64,000 bases of DNA from Petrosia ficiformis (Eukaryota > Porifera > Demospongiae > Haplosclerida > Petrosiidae). This document shows, one piece after another, positions 1 through 12,819 of this stretch. The notes under the pieces are model-generated. The model worked only from the letters and a program-made list of their open reading frames with translations, did not search any database and was not told the origin of the DNA. Location: positions 1,275,001 to 1,339,000 of the forward strand of contig OX345642.1 in the NCBI GenBank assembly GCA_947044365.1. Reading direction: 5' to 3'. Numbering within the stretch: the stretch's first letter is position 1; each line of letters starts with the position of its first letter. The position numbers and the translations under genes are program-made.

Positions 1-532
1 CACAACATATGATATATCATTAGATCATGCCACCATTATGTATTACATACAAATGTTCCTGATCTCAATGGCTAACCACAAAGTCAATCGCATATACATG
101 TAAGCACAGTAACAGTACTCACTCATACAGCATCATGACATGTATGTTTGTATCCGTACACAACCACAGCTATGTATGTATAGGAAGTCAATATTTATTA
201 CTCGCATCTGTTTACTCAGAAATCACATACTTTAGTTATAATGTAATTAAGGGTATTTTTCTTACAGGGTATAGCCACTGTAGATTAGAAATATTTAACA
301 GTGATGAATATTCCCAATGGTAGACAATGGAACTTAAAGCATGTGTTAAATTTCATAACTATAAACATATATACTGTGAAATGTGATTACCATGATAATT
401 GATAATTGTGATTAATTATTAAATTCCAAGTGTGTGTGAGGAATGTGCTAAGTTTGAGGCTGTCGCACTTATACAGGTAATTAAGAACTAGCTATGAAAG
501 AATGGTATCAACTGTACTACACAACATCTTGA

Positions 533-703
533 TAGAGGCATGTCCTTAACAACACCCCAATTCATAGAGGCACGTCCTCAACACACACCCCAATTCATTC
601 ATAAAGGCACGTCCTCAACACACACCCCAATTCATAGAGGCATGTCTTCAACACACACCCCAATTCATAGAGGCATGTCCTCAACACACACCCCAATTCA
701 GAC
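533..703. repeat. 33-bp minisatellite
   Basis: About five copies of a 33-bp unit built on CAACACACACCCCAATTCAT followed by AGAGGCATGTCCT, with minor variants. Because 33 is divisible by three the array is open in one frame, giving a spurious repetitive 65-aa ORF. Confidence 0.85.
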
Positions 704-907
704 TATGTATCAAGGCCACATCTCTATGAATGTTTAATACATCCATGTAAATATAATTCCACAATCAATCAATAGTATTGAGTTACAGTGTATGTGACCA
801 CAGATATGTACAGGAAGTGTTTATATGGACTAGATCAGCTGTTTACCACTAGACACAACATTTGCCAAATAGAAAGCCAAAAAAAGTTGATTCTTCACTA
901 ATTTTGT

Positions 908-1265
908 CATAAGATGATTATACTGTAACTCAATAACTTATATGTAATATAGTGTATAGTTTAATGTCATAAGGTCAATACATGATTATACTGTAACTCA
1001 ATAACTTATATATTATAGTGTATAGTTTAATGTCATAAGGTTAATACATGATTATATTGTAACTCAATAACTTATATGTAATATAGTGTACAGTTTAATG
1101 TCATAAGGTTAATACATGATTATATTGTAACTCAATAACTTATATGTAATATAGTGTATAGTTTAATGTCATAAGATTAATACATGATTATACTGTAACT
1201 CAATAACTTAGTGTATAGTTTAATGTCATAAAGATTAATGCATGATTATACTGTAACTCAATAAT
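908..1265. repeat. ~70-bp tandem repeat linked to an interspersed element
   Basis: Five units of about 55-75 bp carrying 'ATTATACTGTAACTCAATAA' and 'TAGTTTAATGTCATAAGG'. The last unit runs into sequence (about 1265-1410) that recurs inverted at 6325-6540, so the tandem array is an internal expansion of one end of an interspersed repeat. Confidence 0.8.
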
Positions 1266-1463
1266 GAAACAATGGATTAAAATTTGACATACACAAAAAC
1301 GAACGGGATAGGCAATTATATGAAAATGGTGCAGGTAAAAAGATTGTTGGTCATTCCACGCTAAAGTTATGAACATTTTTCTTAGGTCATGGTGAATGTA
1401 AATGGGCTTCAGACAGAAGAGTGATATAATTCATAATAATTATCATTTTCATTTTGCACTCAC

Positions 1464-4400
1464 CTTTCCATAGCCTGTATTGTGCCTCTCAGTAAATCAT
1501 ACTGGGGCCAGACTATGTCACGAAAATACTCAGACCCACACCATGAAATGAATGGGAATGGGTCTTTAGTTTCTGAGTCTTCGTCTTGAGGCCAGTCTCC
1601 AACTTGTATGATAAGTTCCATGTCTGGTAAGATGACCTGTTGGGATAAAGAAATATATATTTATTTATAAAGAAAGCTAGGAAGTGAAATGGAGAGAGAA
1701 GAGCCCAAAGAGATGGGGTAGAGGGGATTCATTGAGACAGACGATAGAGTAGATGGGAATATGAGATAATTAATAAAACGTAAGAAGTTATTATCATACA
1801 TGTATATATAAGGTGTTATTATGATATGGGAGGAATGAGAAACAATGGAAAACCGAAAAGATCGGGAAAAGAACAATGGATTGAACCGAGGAACTTCTGA
1901 TATCTAGTCAGACACTCTTACCATCTGAAGCACCAGACTCCTTGATGGCAGGGGAGTGTAGGACTGTACTAATCCCAAAGTTATAGCTTCAAATTCAGCT
2001 GTTCTAATTCTCCAGTAACAGTATTCTCAACACATGTTGATAGTACTGTTATTGTAATATACATGTATCGTTAAATTATTATGATACTAATTGTTTATTG
2101 TAGTGATATGTAGAATTCACATAAAAACAGTAAACAGTTTCCGTGGTGATAAATATTTGTACTGCAAGATGGATTACTACGCTATAACAACAAAGGTTTC
2201 CTTTATCCTGAAATGATGCTCTTAATATTATTACCATATATGGGCATTTTAATTCTGCACTATCTTTCAAAAGAACTAATTTCAACCGTTCATGTAATAT
2301 ACATGAACATAGTTTACTTTTATTATCACTATGGTAGACAGAAATTGTAATAAGTGAACTAATAATGTCATTTCTTGTGATTATAGCATTATTAATCCCT
2401 TTTATGATACTCATAATTATTGAGAAAATGCTCATTTTCATTGAAAGAATTAGATACTGGAAGGTAGATATAATATTAGATTGGTATCAGTTATCGGTAC
2501 ATACATGTATCCAAAGTAATTATTAATCAATTGGAATATCATTATTGGCACATCAACAGACTATATAATATTGTAATATCCAGTAGGTTACTATAATTAT
2601 TTGTATAATTGTAGTTAGTAGTTTCATTATATAATATCCAGTAGGTTACTATATTTGTATAATTGTAGTTAGTAGTTTAATTAGCTAATATCCAGTAAAT
2701 GTTTATTAATGACTGTTCCCATACATGCTTTGGGTCTTATTATTATTACCATATATGGTAGTTCCAGTTTACAAGAGGAAATAGACCCAAAGTTAAACAG
2801 TTTCAACATGTAATGTACATCTTTAATGACTGTTCTCGTTCTTTAACTAATACTTCCTGAATTATGGACACCAAATCCATCAGTACTGTATACAACATAT
2901 TGGTAAGGTCCATTTTCTAATTGCTGTTTGCTTCCTACCTTTTACCATATATGGAATTGTGGACATCAGTACTGTATACAACATATTGGTAAGGTCCATT
3001 TTCTAATTTCCTACCTTTTACCATATATGGAATTGTGGACATTAAATTCATCAGTACTGTATACAACATATTGGTAAGGTCCATTTTCTAATTTCCTACC
3101 TTTTACCATATATGGAATTGTGGACATTAAATTCATCAGTACTGTATACAACATATTGGTAAGGTCCATTTTCTAATTTCCTACCTTTTACCATATATGG
3201 AATTGTGGACATTAAATCCATCAGTACTGTATACAACATATTGGTAAGGTCCATTTTCTAATTTACTACCTTTTACCATATATGGAATTGTGGACATTAA
3301 ATCCATCAGTACTATATAATTATATACAACATCTAAGTTCCATTTTTTAAATTAACATTCCTTCTGTTAATTAGTTTCGTTTTCCTGTGTGAACTTATTG
3401 TTTAAAACAAATCTTAATTAGATGGTTCTCCACCTAGACATAAAACCTTGTTCCACATACTGATAGTTAATGTACTAATTATCATTCCACTTAGTGATTC
3501 TTAGTATCCATGACTACTGTGTACAACAAAACATGTTTATTTACAATAATTACTTGTATGGCCAACAGCCACTCTGTGTATAAAATACACCTGAGTACAA
3601 TTTCAAATTAGTAATACCAATTAAATACTATTGTGGGGAAATCAAAGTTGGGGGGGAGGGGCTAACTGATTGTGTTGACACATGCAGCTGAGTAATCAGC
3701 TACTCAGGAGAGAGTGTGGGGAGGTGCACGTACAGAAGATAAAGGATTATGTTAATTCTAAGAGGGTATTCTACTGTTAATCAGCAGCCCCTCCGATCCT
3801 GCCACCTTCCTTTCTACCTCTATGGTTGTAAGGATACCACTATACCAACATACTGTACTATTATAATAACACCATTATATACCAATATATACAATATTGT
3901 TGTAATCATACAAATATACCATATACAATACATAATACCAATGTACTGTTGTAATAATACCAATATACCAATGTATAATAATACCAATATACAATTATAC
4001 CATTATACCATTATACCATTATACCAATATACCAATATATACCATTATACCATTATACCATTATACCATTATACCATTATACCATTATACCATTATACCA
4101 TTATACCATTATACCAATATACCAATATACCAATATACCATTGCACAATATAATTTCTAGACTAAAGATTGATTGCATGAGGCTTATGCAAGGTGATATT
4201 ATGATATGTGAGGTATGAGAGGATTAGAAACAAAGAAAAACTGGAATACGACCAGGGATTAAACCTAATTAATTACTTTCATCTATTGTCTCCAGTTGCC
4301 AAATCATGATTAATGGGACTATCATGTATATATCATATATGGTAAGATATATTTTATACACTCCTACTCTTTTACCCTCCTTGCCAGATAGACATCATGA

Positions 4401-5338
4401 AAACATGACTAAGATACTTTTTGTTCTCTAATCCATTCATTCATAATGGTTATGAGTAATGGATAGTGGATTGGTGAATAGATGTGTTGATGGAAGGATG
4501 AAATGTATCAATGTGGATGAATAGATGTGGATGAATGTATTAATGAATGATTGTATAACTATATAGATTAATTAATAGATGAGTGGATAGATGGATAAAT
4601 GTATCGATGGATGGATGAATGTATCAACGAATGAGGATGCATGTTTAATGATCAATAGATGAATAGATAGATAGATGGATGTATGATTAAATGGATGGAT
4701 AAATATATATGTCCGGATTTTTAAATTAGAAAATTGGGTATGGAATTTTAATTTAACAGTTATAGCCAAATTGAGGAAGTGATCAGACATGTCTGATAGA
4801 CATTTAATTATCAGAATGGATTATTACATGATTGTCATGCTGTAAGTGTAGTATATAAATTGTACTATATATGATATCAGTTTATTGATAATGCATAACT
4901 GTACGATGTATTTCACAGCTGAACAGTACTTCCTGATATTATCAGTGAACTTTGTACCCTGTAGTAATAGTACTACTGATGGCATGTACAGCTGCAAGTT
5001 CCTAAATTCCCACCTCTTTTACTTCATGTGACAACAACCTCTTTTTATGCTCACAACAGGACATGTGTGAACTGGGATTAGAGAAACTGTAAATAGGACC
5101 TTTTGATTTAATAAAAATAATAATTAATATATTTGGGAACATAATATTAAACTGAATTCCTATTCAGCAATCCACTGTGTATAGCAGACAACTAAGTACA
5201 TACACACACACACACACTCGTTTACATCGTCATATATGAACAAAAAGACTGCAGTACGCATACACATGCACACACACACACACACACACACACACTCGTT
5301 TACATCATCATATATGAACAAAAAGACTGCAGTACGCA

Positions 5339-5374
<36 letters not shown>

Positions 5375-8300
5375 GTTTACATCGTCATATATGAACAAAA
5401 AGACTCCAGTACTCACACACATGCACACACACACACACACACACTCGTTTACATCGTCATATATGAACAAAAAGACTGCAGTACACACACACACACACAC
5501 GCACACACACACTCGTTTACATCGTCATATATGAACAAAAAGACTGCAGTACGCACACACATGCACACACACTCGTTTACATCGTCATATATGAACAAAA
5601 AGACTGCAGTACACACACACATGCACACACACACACACACACACACACTCGTTTACATCGTCATATATGAACAAAAAGACTGCAGTACACACACACATGC
5701 ACACACACGCACACACACACTCGTTTACATCGTCATATATGTACAAAAAGACTGCAGTACGCACACACATGCACACACACACAAAAAGTCTCGTCTACAT
5801 CGTCATATATGGATACTACATATTCATTGTTTTGTTTAATAATAAATATTGTTATAATTATGTGGTTTATAACTAAATTGGCCGACAAAGAAAGATGCAT
5901 ATTTTAAAATCTCACAGTATCAACATTGATTATTGACTCAATACTACTGTATTGCACTGTATTGCATAGCAGAGTCCAGTAGGAATGCTATTACCAGCTG
6001 GAGTGTACAAACACAGGCTCGTTCATTCCTTATAAAGTGAATTATCAAGACACTGTGTGTATTACACTTCTGACCGCTGAGATGCAAACATAAATATGTA
6101 CTTGTAAATGAGACATGCTATTTCACTACTAAACTAATATATAAATTATGATTCTAATCCACATTATATGATTATATGCTCCTTGGCCATGTAACATGCA
6201 TGATGTACGCATATACATGTAAATGAGACATGCTACTTCACTACTAAACTAATATATAAATTCTAATCCACATTATATGATTATACGCTCCTTGGCCATG
6301 TAACATGCATGATGTATGCATATACATGTAAAGGTCATTTGTGTTCACTATGACCTTAGAAAATGTTCACAACTTTAGTTTGGAATGACCAACAATCTTT
6401 TTACATGCACTATTTTCATATAATTATCCTTCCCGTTCTTTTTTTGGTGTATGTCAAATTTCAATCCATTGCTTCATTATTGAGTTACAGTATAATCATG
6501 TATTAACCTTATGACATTAAACTATACAGTATAGTACATATATAAAGCCATCACATCCTAATTTTGAGGTCATCGTGAATGTGAACAGACTGTAGCAAAA
6601 TCATATACATAATTATACATATACTATACATTATATTGTGTATGCACATCACCTGATACATATGTACATACATACATATATATGTATGTGTAATAGCGTA
6701 TCCTCAAACTGTATATATGCATAGATACATGCATGACATAACATTGACTATGTATCTCCATTCTTTCACAGCCTGGTATCACAACTGCTTACTACATCTC
6801 AATACATGTTATATACAAATTTCTGTTTTCATTGTAGTAATTATAATCAATTACTCACAATAAATATTATATAATATATATCCAATAATGAACTGATGTA
6901 CATGTACACATACCAGTGTTCTGCCCAGTATATACTTGATACTGTCTCAGTAGCATTTTTTGAGAGGTGGTAAATTTATCTAAGAGGTGGTTAATTCATC
7001 TGAGAGGTGGTAAATTTATCTAAGAGGTGGTTAATTCATCTGAGAGGTGGTTATTCCCGACCAGTGCTGACCAGTGTGGGCAGAGCACTGACATACACTT
7101 ACAAGTGATGCATCATATAATCAGATTGGTAACTTGTACTGGTTATTATTTCTAGTATCAGTATCGGTTATTTCTGAAAGATGTAACCGATATTTTTAAT
7201 AAGTGTACTAATAATGTCATTATTTGTGATTATAATATCATTAATCGCTTTTATGATACTCATAATTATTGTCATTTTCATTGAAAGAATCACAAACCAG
7301 AATGGTAGATATAATATTGAATTGGTATTAGTTATTGGTGGTACATTCTAAGAAATATCGGTACATCATTAACCTTGAGCAGTGTATAATTGATACAAAT
7401 CAGTTACCTTATTAATAAGAGATGTTAGTATCATATCAGACATATAACGAAAGTCTACGATACTCCCAAAGGTTTTTGCATAAAGCTGAGTAAGGAAAAA
7501 TAATGATTGTTAATATAATTAATTATGAATGAGTTTATAAATATGTATAAGTATGCATGATATATGTGTAAGTAACGACACACGTATGTACATGTATGTG
7601 TGTACATGTGTGTACATGGATGTACACATATGTACACGTATGCATGTGGTGTAAATAATCTACGTATGCATAGCCAACTCTCTTCACTCATCATGTACAT
7701 GTAAAATTACATGTATGTACACATATGTACATGCATGTGTGATATGTTAATGAATGAGATCAAACATTACAGAAATGTAAACAGAATACTATCAATAGCT
7801 GTTCCTATCAAATTAATACCCATAGTTATGGAATGTATGTATGTGTGTATGTATGTATGTGTGTATGTATGTATGTATGTATGTATGTATGTATGTATGT
7901 ATGTATGTGTGTATGTATGTATGTGTGTATGTATGTATGTATGTATGTATGTATGTATGTATGTATGTATGTATGTATGTGTGTATGTATGTATGTGTGC
8001 ATGTATGCATTTATGTGACATATATATGAACCGGATATATGTAAGTATGTATATACATATATGTATATGTATGTATGTAACTATGTATGTATGTATGTAT
8101 GTATGTATGTATGTCCGCAAATATATTATTAATATGTTTTTTGTTATTACATTTTTATAAAACTCAGAAACTTCATACATACATAGATACATGTACTAGA
8201 ATGTATACATCAGAGGATAACTATGTTCTGTGATATCTGAATCAGGTTTTTTTTTACTTCATCTCAGAAGGGTAATTTTTACAAAAGGTAATAGGATATA

Positions 8301-10244
8301 AGTCTTGTGTTAAGCCAAATACTTATCTGGATAGCCAGTGGCCAAAGGATATCATATCACAGACATATGTATACACTAGCCAAATTGTCTCTTTTATGGT
8401 AATGAGCTTTGGAATGTGAGGATATTGATGTATATACTAGACTTACTATAGTGTTGTTTTAGGTCACTATAACTAAAACATCTCATTATAACTTTTACTA
8501 TAACTAAAATACGAGGATTAGTTAAGCACGTAACCTGATAGTGGTTTTATGATTGTTAAAGAAATAGCTACAATAGACGCTTCGGCTCCAAACCTGTCGT
8601 CTGGGCCAAAATGTCTGTTGTGAGTATTAAAACAACTATCATATTACATGCTTAACAAAACCTCATTGAAATTATTAAACATGATAAACAAACACTATAG
8701 CATTACTAAATGTGACTGTGGATGTCATTTGTAAAATAAAAATTTGTCAAACACTTATATATATTTAAATGTTCATTATTCATCAATTTTGTACAAGTAG
8801 CCAACGAAATATGGTATCAAGGAAGAGCAACTATTGCTCTACCTAAATTCCATATTTAGTAAGTTTCCTGTGCAAAATGGATGAGTAACGAGCATTAAAA
8901 ATAAGCATTTGATAAAATTCTTATTTGAAAAATGACTGATTTTTGCATCCAATCACAAATTGCAGCTATAACTGAAATGGCCCAATAATGAGCACTTTTA
9001 GTTAGTTAACTAAAACCCTTTCAATAATTAATCTGAACTAAAGGTTTGAGAAACTAATCATACTATAACTATAACTAAAAGGGCTGTTTCTTGATATAAC
9101 CACCAGCGGGATTATGTCATTGGTATTACGTAAAACTATTCTAGGATTTATCATTATTAGGTTGGGTGTGGTTTTTATTTATAGAACGATCGTTTCTATT
9201 TATAGTAACAATGGTTACATCAAGAAACTACCACTAAAAGTGTTCAGTATTGTCATACCACTACTACACAGTCCAGTGGGATTACTGTGTTTACACTGGA
9301 TCTTATTAACACTTTAAAAATTAAATCATATTCCAGACATAAACTAGCAAACATCTGGCAAAAGTATCATTAGTTAATTAACACTAAGATATACACCTGG
9401 TTATTAATAATTGAGTAATGAACTCCATGACTTCTTGAAAACTGAGTCCTCACTTTTTCGTACAAGTCGTTGATTTGGATTCCTTTTGCCTTATAAGGGC
9501 GTAAATTGGATTCAATCTGTTCGTAATTTGATTGACATTGAAAATCTGCTAACCATTCGTCTATTGTACGTGATGGACAATGGCATTTCTCTGTGAGTAC
9601 ATTACCTAACTTGTATGGGGAGTCCCCTACATGTTCTCCTCTCAATTTGATGATTATGGAAAGATTTTCCAGTTCTCTATTGATCCGATATCTCCAGAGA
9701 TACAATCCATCTCCAACGTAATGTTTATACATAGTTATAAAATTACGATCAGTTGATTGTTTTGTTGTCAACGTTAATTCATCATCATTTATCGATTTTG
9801 TGTAACTAGAGTATGTGAGAATGTGTGTGTGTGTACATATGTACATGTGAAGTGCACAGTATGTGTGTATATATGTGTGTAGGAGAGAAATTGATTGCAA
9901 GAGGATATTTGCTTTGTAGTATATATATAACAGCTGTCAAAACATGGGTACTTTTGGGGTTGGGTGTTCAAAAGATGACATAATAATAATAATAGTTCAG
10001 GACTGTCCACTTATACATTACCATACTAACTAAATAAATATATACATATCTTCACTTACTTGATTCCATTACTTGTTTTTAGTTGTATATAGATGTATTG
10101 AATTGGCAGAGGATGCTTATTGGGGTCAATACCAGGGCCAAATACAATGCTTTGTACTGCACTAGGTAAGTCTTCCTTTTCCTGGCTACAACTGACAGTT
10201 GTATAGATAATCAATGAGAAGAACAGGATCAATATGGTAGCCAT
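1464..10244 (-). CDS. POGLUT2/3-like: POGLUT2/3-like (KDELC) protein O-glucosyltransferase, 5' part; runs off the left edge
   Basis: Four exons are visible on the minus strand: 10244-10060, 9805-9397, 7485-7408 and 1636-1464. All have GT-AG borders and compatible phases (2, 0, 0, 2). Exons 1 and 2 encode 198 residues: a signal peptide (about residues 1-20, hydrophobic ILILFFSLIIYTT), then a filamin-type Ig domain with family signatures such as FGPG, the YxxxxLKTSNG strand region, and GEHVGDSPY. A Cys-containing linker (EKCHCPS) follows. Exon 3 (26 aa) and exon 4 (ILPDMELIIQVGDWP, SWCGS, DIVWPQYDL) are the start of the GT90/CAP10 catalytic domain, matching human POGLUT2/3 nearly residue for residue. 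Known of the family: ER-lumenal enzymes that add O-glucose to EGF repeats of Notch and fibrillin. I start at the ATG at 10244; a GTG lies two codons upstream. The rest of the catalytic domain and any KDEL-like signal lie outside the window. Confidence 0.88.
1800..1965 (-). mobile_element. tRNA-derived SINE-like element, copy 1
   Basis: On the minus strand, 1935-1878 reads as a degenerate tRNA gene. A box A-like TGCTTCAGATGG is followed, about 35 bp later, by a perfect box B, GGTTCAATCC (1887-1878). The downstream body to about 1800 resembles the sequence at 4190-4290, which indicates a dispersed family rather than a working tRNA. The boundaries are approximate and I saw no clear target-site duplication. 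Confidence 0.6.
2530..2700. repeat. ~60-70 bp direct repeat, two copies
   Basis: Two near-identical copies of a segment beginning TAATATCCAGTAGGTTACTA and containing TTGTATAATTGTAGTTAGTA, with the start of a third (TAATATCCAGTAAATG). Confidence 0.7.
2870..3335. repeat. ~84-bp minisatellite
   Basis: Five to six units containing GGTAAGGTCCATTTTCTAAT, CTACCTTTTACCATATATGG and CATCAGTACTGTATACAACA, nearly identical to one another. It lies in intron 3 of the POGLUT2/3-like gene. Confidence 0.85.
3950..4145. repeat. (ACCATTAT)n / (ACCAATAT)n octamer microsatellite
   Basis: Almost perfect 8-bp repeats. The 134-aa ORF over it (Tyr/Thr/Ile-rich) is an artefact of the repeat. Confidence 0.85.
4190..4290 (-). 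mobile_element. tRNA-derived SINE-like element, copy 2 (degraded)
   Basis: The sequence from 'GATATTATGATATG' through 'CCAGGGATTAAACC' parallels 1810-1890, including the decayed box B region. The tRNA-like head is poorly preserved. Confidence 0.45.
5195..5812. repeat. Compound satellite: (CA)n blocks alternating with a 41-bp unique spacer
   Basis: About nine units, each consisting of a variable (CA)n tract plus a strongly conserved spacer containing CTCGTTTACATCGTCATATA and TGAACAAAAAGACTGCAGTA. Several overlapping ORFs on both strands are repeat artefacts. Confidence 0.9.
6085..6325. repeat. ~115-bp tandem duplication
   Basis: Two copies of a segment starting GTAAATGAGACATGCTA and containing GCTCCTTGGCCATGTAACAT. 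It immediately precedes the inverted interspersed repeat. Confidence 0.8.
6325..6545 (-). repeat. Interspersed repeat, inverted copy of 908-1420
   Basis: Read in reverse complement, this matches about 1180-1420 (motifs ATTGTTGGTCATTCCA, TTTGACATACAC, ACTGTAACTCAATAATGAA). Both copies lie in the same intron in opposite orientation, about 5 kb apart. Confidence 0.75.
6955..7055. repeat. ~20-bp tandem repeat (GAGAGGTGGT units)
   Basis: Alternating units TCTGAGAGGTGGTAAATTTA and TCTAAGAGGTGGTTAATTCA, five in total. Confidence 0.75.
7829..8115. repeat. (TATG)n microsatellite
   Basis: Tetranucleotide GTAT/TATG with TGTG interruptions. It is open on both strands for long stretches and explains all ORFs between 7711 and 8192. 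Confidence 0.9.
8783..8880. mobile_element. Palindromic ~100-bp MITE, copy 1
   Basis: The ends are inverted versions of each other: ATTTTGTACAAGTAGCC on the left and TTTCCTGTGCAAAATGG on the right. It belongs to the same family as 20326-20422, 31612-31709 and 55350-55454. Confidence 0.6.
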
Positions 10245-10250
10245 ATTCAC

Positions 10251-10588
10251 TGTTTAAAAAATGGGTGTATATATTACTATATAAAGCTATGTAAAGTGAT
10301 ATCCCACAAGTGTACTTCATTATGATTGTAACAATCAATCATTAGAAATTGATGTATTTTGGATTCATGTATAATATATACAAAATTATTAATAATTATA
10401 ATTATAATTATAATAATGATAAATATGAACGTGAATATTTTAAAACAAAATTATATTGTACAGTATAAGTGAATTATAACCACCACTGGAGAGAAATAGT
10501 AGCTAATATTTAAACTGAGTTGGAAACCAAAAAATAGAGATAGGTAGATAGAAAAAGGATTGATATTATAAACATAGATCAAGAAGTA
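10251..10588. other. Intergenic spacer between the CAS gene 3' end and the POGLUT2/3-like 5' end
   Basis: AT-rich spacer with an (AATTATAAT)-like run near 10390-10415. It must contain the 3' UTR of the CAS gene and the promoter of the next gene. No motif stands out. Confidence 0.5.
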
Positions 10589-12819
10589 TTAAAATGGAGA
10601 TTTCAAAGTGTTAACTAAATCTAACGCACTTGGAAATAGTTTTCGTAAACTTTCTAACATTTTCTCTTTAGATAGAACATTAGGATATTGTAAAGCGGCT
10701 GCTTTGGTATCAGCAACGAGTGTCTTGATTGTTTCAGTCAACTGATTACTGGCCGTTATTACTAGTACTTTGGTATCGTTATTGTGTAGCTTTTGAAATA
10801 GTGCATCAGCGATATAAACTAATTTATACGCGGCAACAACAGCTAGTTTGCTCTTAGTAACAAACTGTTTAGGAATTTCATTGTTTTTAATTGTTTCTAG
10901 AAATACTTCCACTGCTTCTTTTAGACTTGGTAATAATAGTTCCATCTGTTGACTGAATCTTGTTAATAAATCGCGATCTTCGTGTCTTAATGGTTGCGAT
11001 GGGCTAACTGATCTCTCCATTGTCCCATATCCATATGGTCCACCAAGGAAAACTTTTTCTGGCGTTCTACTTCTTTTGGGACTGCTGGCACCACCATCAG
11101 AACTATTTGAATGATTACTTCCTGAGCTCTGACGAAGAAGATGGTTACGTGCATTCATTCCCTTTGTGTTTCCTGCTACCAAATATTCACCCCTAGGCGG
11201 AACAGGGGATGTGTGAATTATATTTACGAGAGAGTCGTTACCATCAATAACATCATAATCTTCCGAATCATGAGGTCTGGATTTCTTCTTCGAAGGTTTT
11301 CTTAGGGTAGCAAAGGGAAGAGGAGGAAGTTCATCTTGTGGACTACGCTTTCTTTTCCATTCGGTATCATCACCCTGTTTAGTGATATCATGATCTTCTG
11401 TCTCAATATCCACATAATCACTGCCTGAATAGAGTCTTGAGGATCTCATTTGTGGAATCTCAGGTAAAGGTCGATTCTTAACTTCCGACTTTGTGAGAAC
11501 TGGAAGCGAGTCTACCTCAGTTTTTGATGACTTGAAAAGTAGGGCTTTATTTGCTTGTACAAGGATCAAGAACGCTTGTGCGGCTTGTGGTAAAGAACGA
11601 GAAACTTCTAATAAAGATTTTACAGTAGCAGTAACATGTGTATCCTTCTCATCTGCTTCGACCAGGATTTCAACTTTTGACAACACTTCTTGTCTCTTAT
11701 TTCTAAGGATAGTATTTGCTGCCATACACTTTCTTTTAAAATTCACATCCTTTGTGCTTGAATTTTCTAAAGATGTATTTACACCTTTACCAAAATCAAC
11801 AAGACCAACCAAAGCACGATCTAAGTCTTTAGCTGCTATCACAGTTCTGTTTAGAGTCTCTTTTCTTCTGAGTTTGTTATCAGAGCCCCAGTATGCATTG
11901 TTTCCATAGACACATTGCCACAATCGTTCAAACTCTTGATCGATATCTGATCGACATTTCTTTAAGTATTCATCAGCTTCGTTTTCATACATGTTACTTA
12001 AATCCATTCCTTCACCTGATGGAGGTCTGCTATGGTCTTTTGTTGAAGGAGTTAAGGAGCGTAGTAGATCGGATGGAGGGACATCATAGATTGCCGAAGG
12101 ACTCGTTGGAGGAATGTCATATAACTGACTTGAACCGATTGATGTTACTGATACTCGATTACTAAAAGCACTTCGTGATGATTTAGTACTGGGTGGTCGA
12201 TCATATATATCATGATGATGATTATCTGTATGCTCTGGGGGAGGGAGATCGTAATCTCGATTTGTTGGATCATCTCCCAATGGATGTCTGCTCAATAGCT
12301 CCTCGTGACTTGTAGGAAAATCGTAATCAGCATATTTTGATTCCTTTTCATGTAATGGGATACCTTTAAGGTGGAGGTATGTAATAGGTACTGGAGGAGA
12401 GTCTGGTTTGACAATGGTTAAAGTTGGCTTGGGGATTGCATAATCTTGATCCATCTTTCCTGTATCATCTTTCTCTGTGGAAGTCAACAAGGCATCACCT
12501 TTCGGGGTGTGTGGATGGAAGATTTCTAAGTAGTTTGCAGGCACCATTCCCTCGTTGGGCCCCAAACGACATAGCCACCAATCTACTTGTCCATTGTAGT
12601 CTTTCTGTAAAACCTGAAGTATTTCGTCTTTCCCGAAAGTCAGTTCATCTTCTGCTTCAGCTAGGTTTGGATATCTCGCTCTAGCAAAAAGGACTGGATT
12701 GGAACCCTAGAGTGAAGATAGAGATAAATGAAGTAAGCACTTTTATATAAATAATATGAAACAAAAAAAAGTACAAGTTCTCGACATAGAAAACTTACGG
12801 TGCGAAGTACTTCGGTCAT
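10589..12819 (-). CDS. BCAR1/NEDD9-like: CAS-family SH3 adaptor (p130Cas/NEDD9/EFS/CASS4 type)
   Basis: Two exons: 12819-12799 (MTEVLRT) and 12706-10589. The intron has GTAAGT and CTCTAG borders, and the spliced protein is about 712 aa. An SH3 domain at about residues 11-70 shows ARARYPN, DELTFGKDE, WWLC and VPANYLEIF. A substrate region (about 95-220) carries tyrosine motifs YAIP, YDFP, YDLP, YDRP, YDIP and YDVP, fewer than the roughly fifteen of vertebrate p130Cas. A helical (four-helix serine-rich type) region spans about 250-400. A proline motif RPLPEIP lies near 419 and YDVI near 491. The C-terminal FAT-like CAS domain (about 582-709) includes DRDLLTRFSQQ and the conserved FVTKSKL...AAYKLVYIADAL. 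Known role: cytoplasmic scaffold at adhesion sites, bound through SH3 to FAK/PTP proline motifs, phosphorylated by Src kinases and docking Crk. It lies 345 bp downstream of the POGLUT2/3-like start on the same strand. Confidence 0.93.

Larger units (their letters stand above)
1637..7407 (-). other. Intron 3 of the POGLUT2/3-like gene, filled with repeats
   Basis: This is a 5.8-kb intron between the exon ending ...SLINK and the exon starting VILPDMEL. These two exons are directly adjacent in known family members, so no exon is missing here. It holds two tRNA-related SINE-like pieces, several minisatellites, a CA-rich compound satellite and an inverted interspersed repeat. No ORF in it looks like a gene. 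Confidence 0.75.
7486..9396 (-). other. Intron 2 of the POGLUT2/3-like gene
   Basis: A 1.9-kb intron with clear donor (GTGTAT at 9396) and acceptor (CAG before 7485). It contains a (TATG)n microsatellite (7829-8115), a palindromic MITE copy (8783-8880) and an unassigned AT-rich stretch with TTTTAGTTATAGT-like motifs around 8455-8510 and 9000-9085. No coding potential is recognised. Confidence 0.65.

Noticed and set aside
1878..1945. Functional tRNA gene
   Set aside because: Box A is degenerate, the acceptor arms do not pair convincingly by eye, and a related copy exists at 4190-4290, which fits a SINE better.
7711..8192. ORFs of 141-149 aa on both strands
   Set aside because: They translate the (TATG)n microsatellite (MYVC and HTYI runs); no non-repetitive domain.
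11493..12165. Plus-strand ORFs of 138 and 90 aa inside the CAS gene
   Set aside because: Antisense shadows of a well-supported coding exon.
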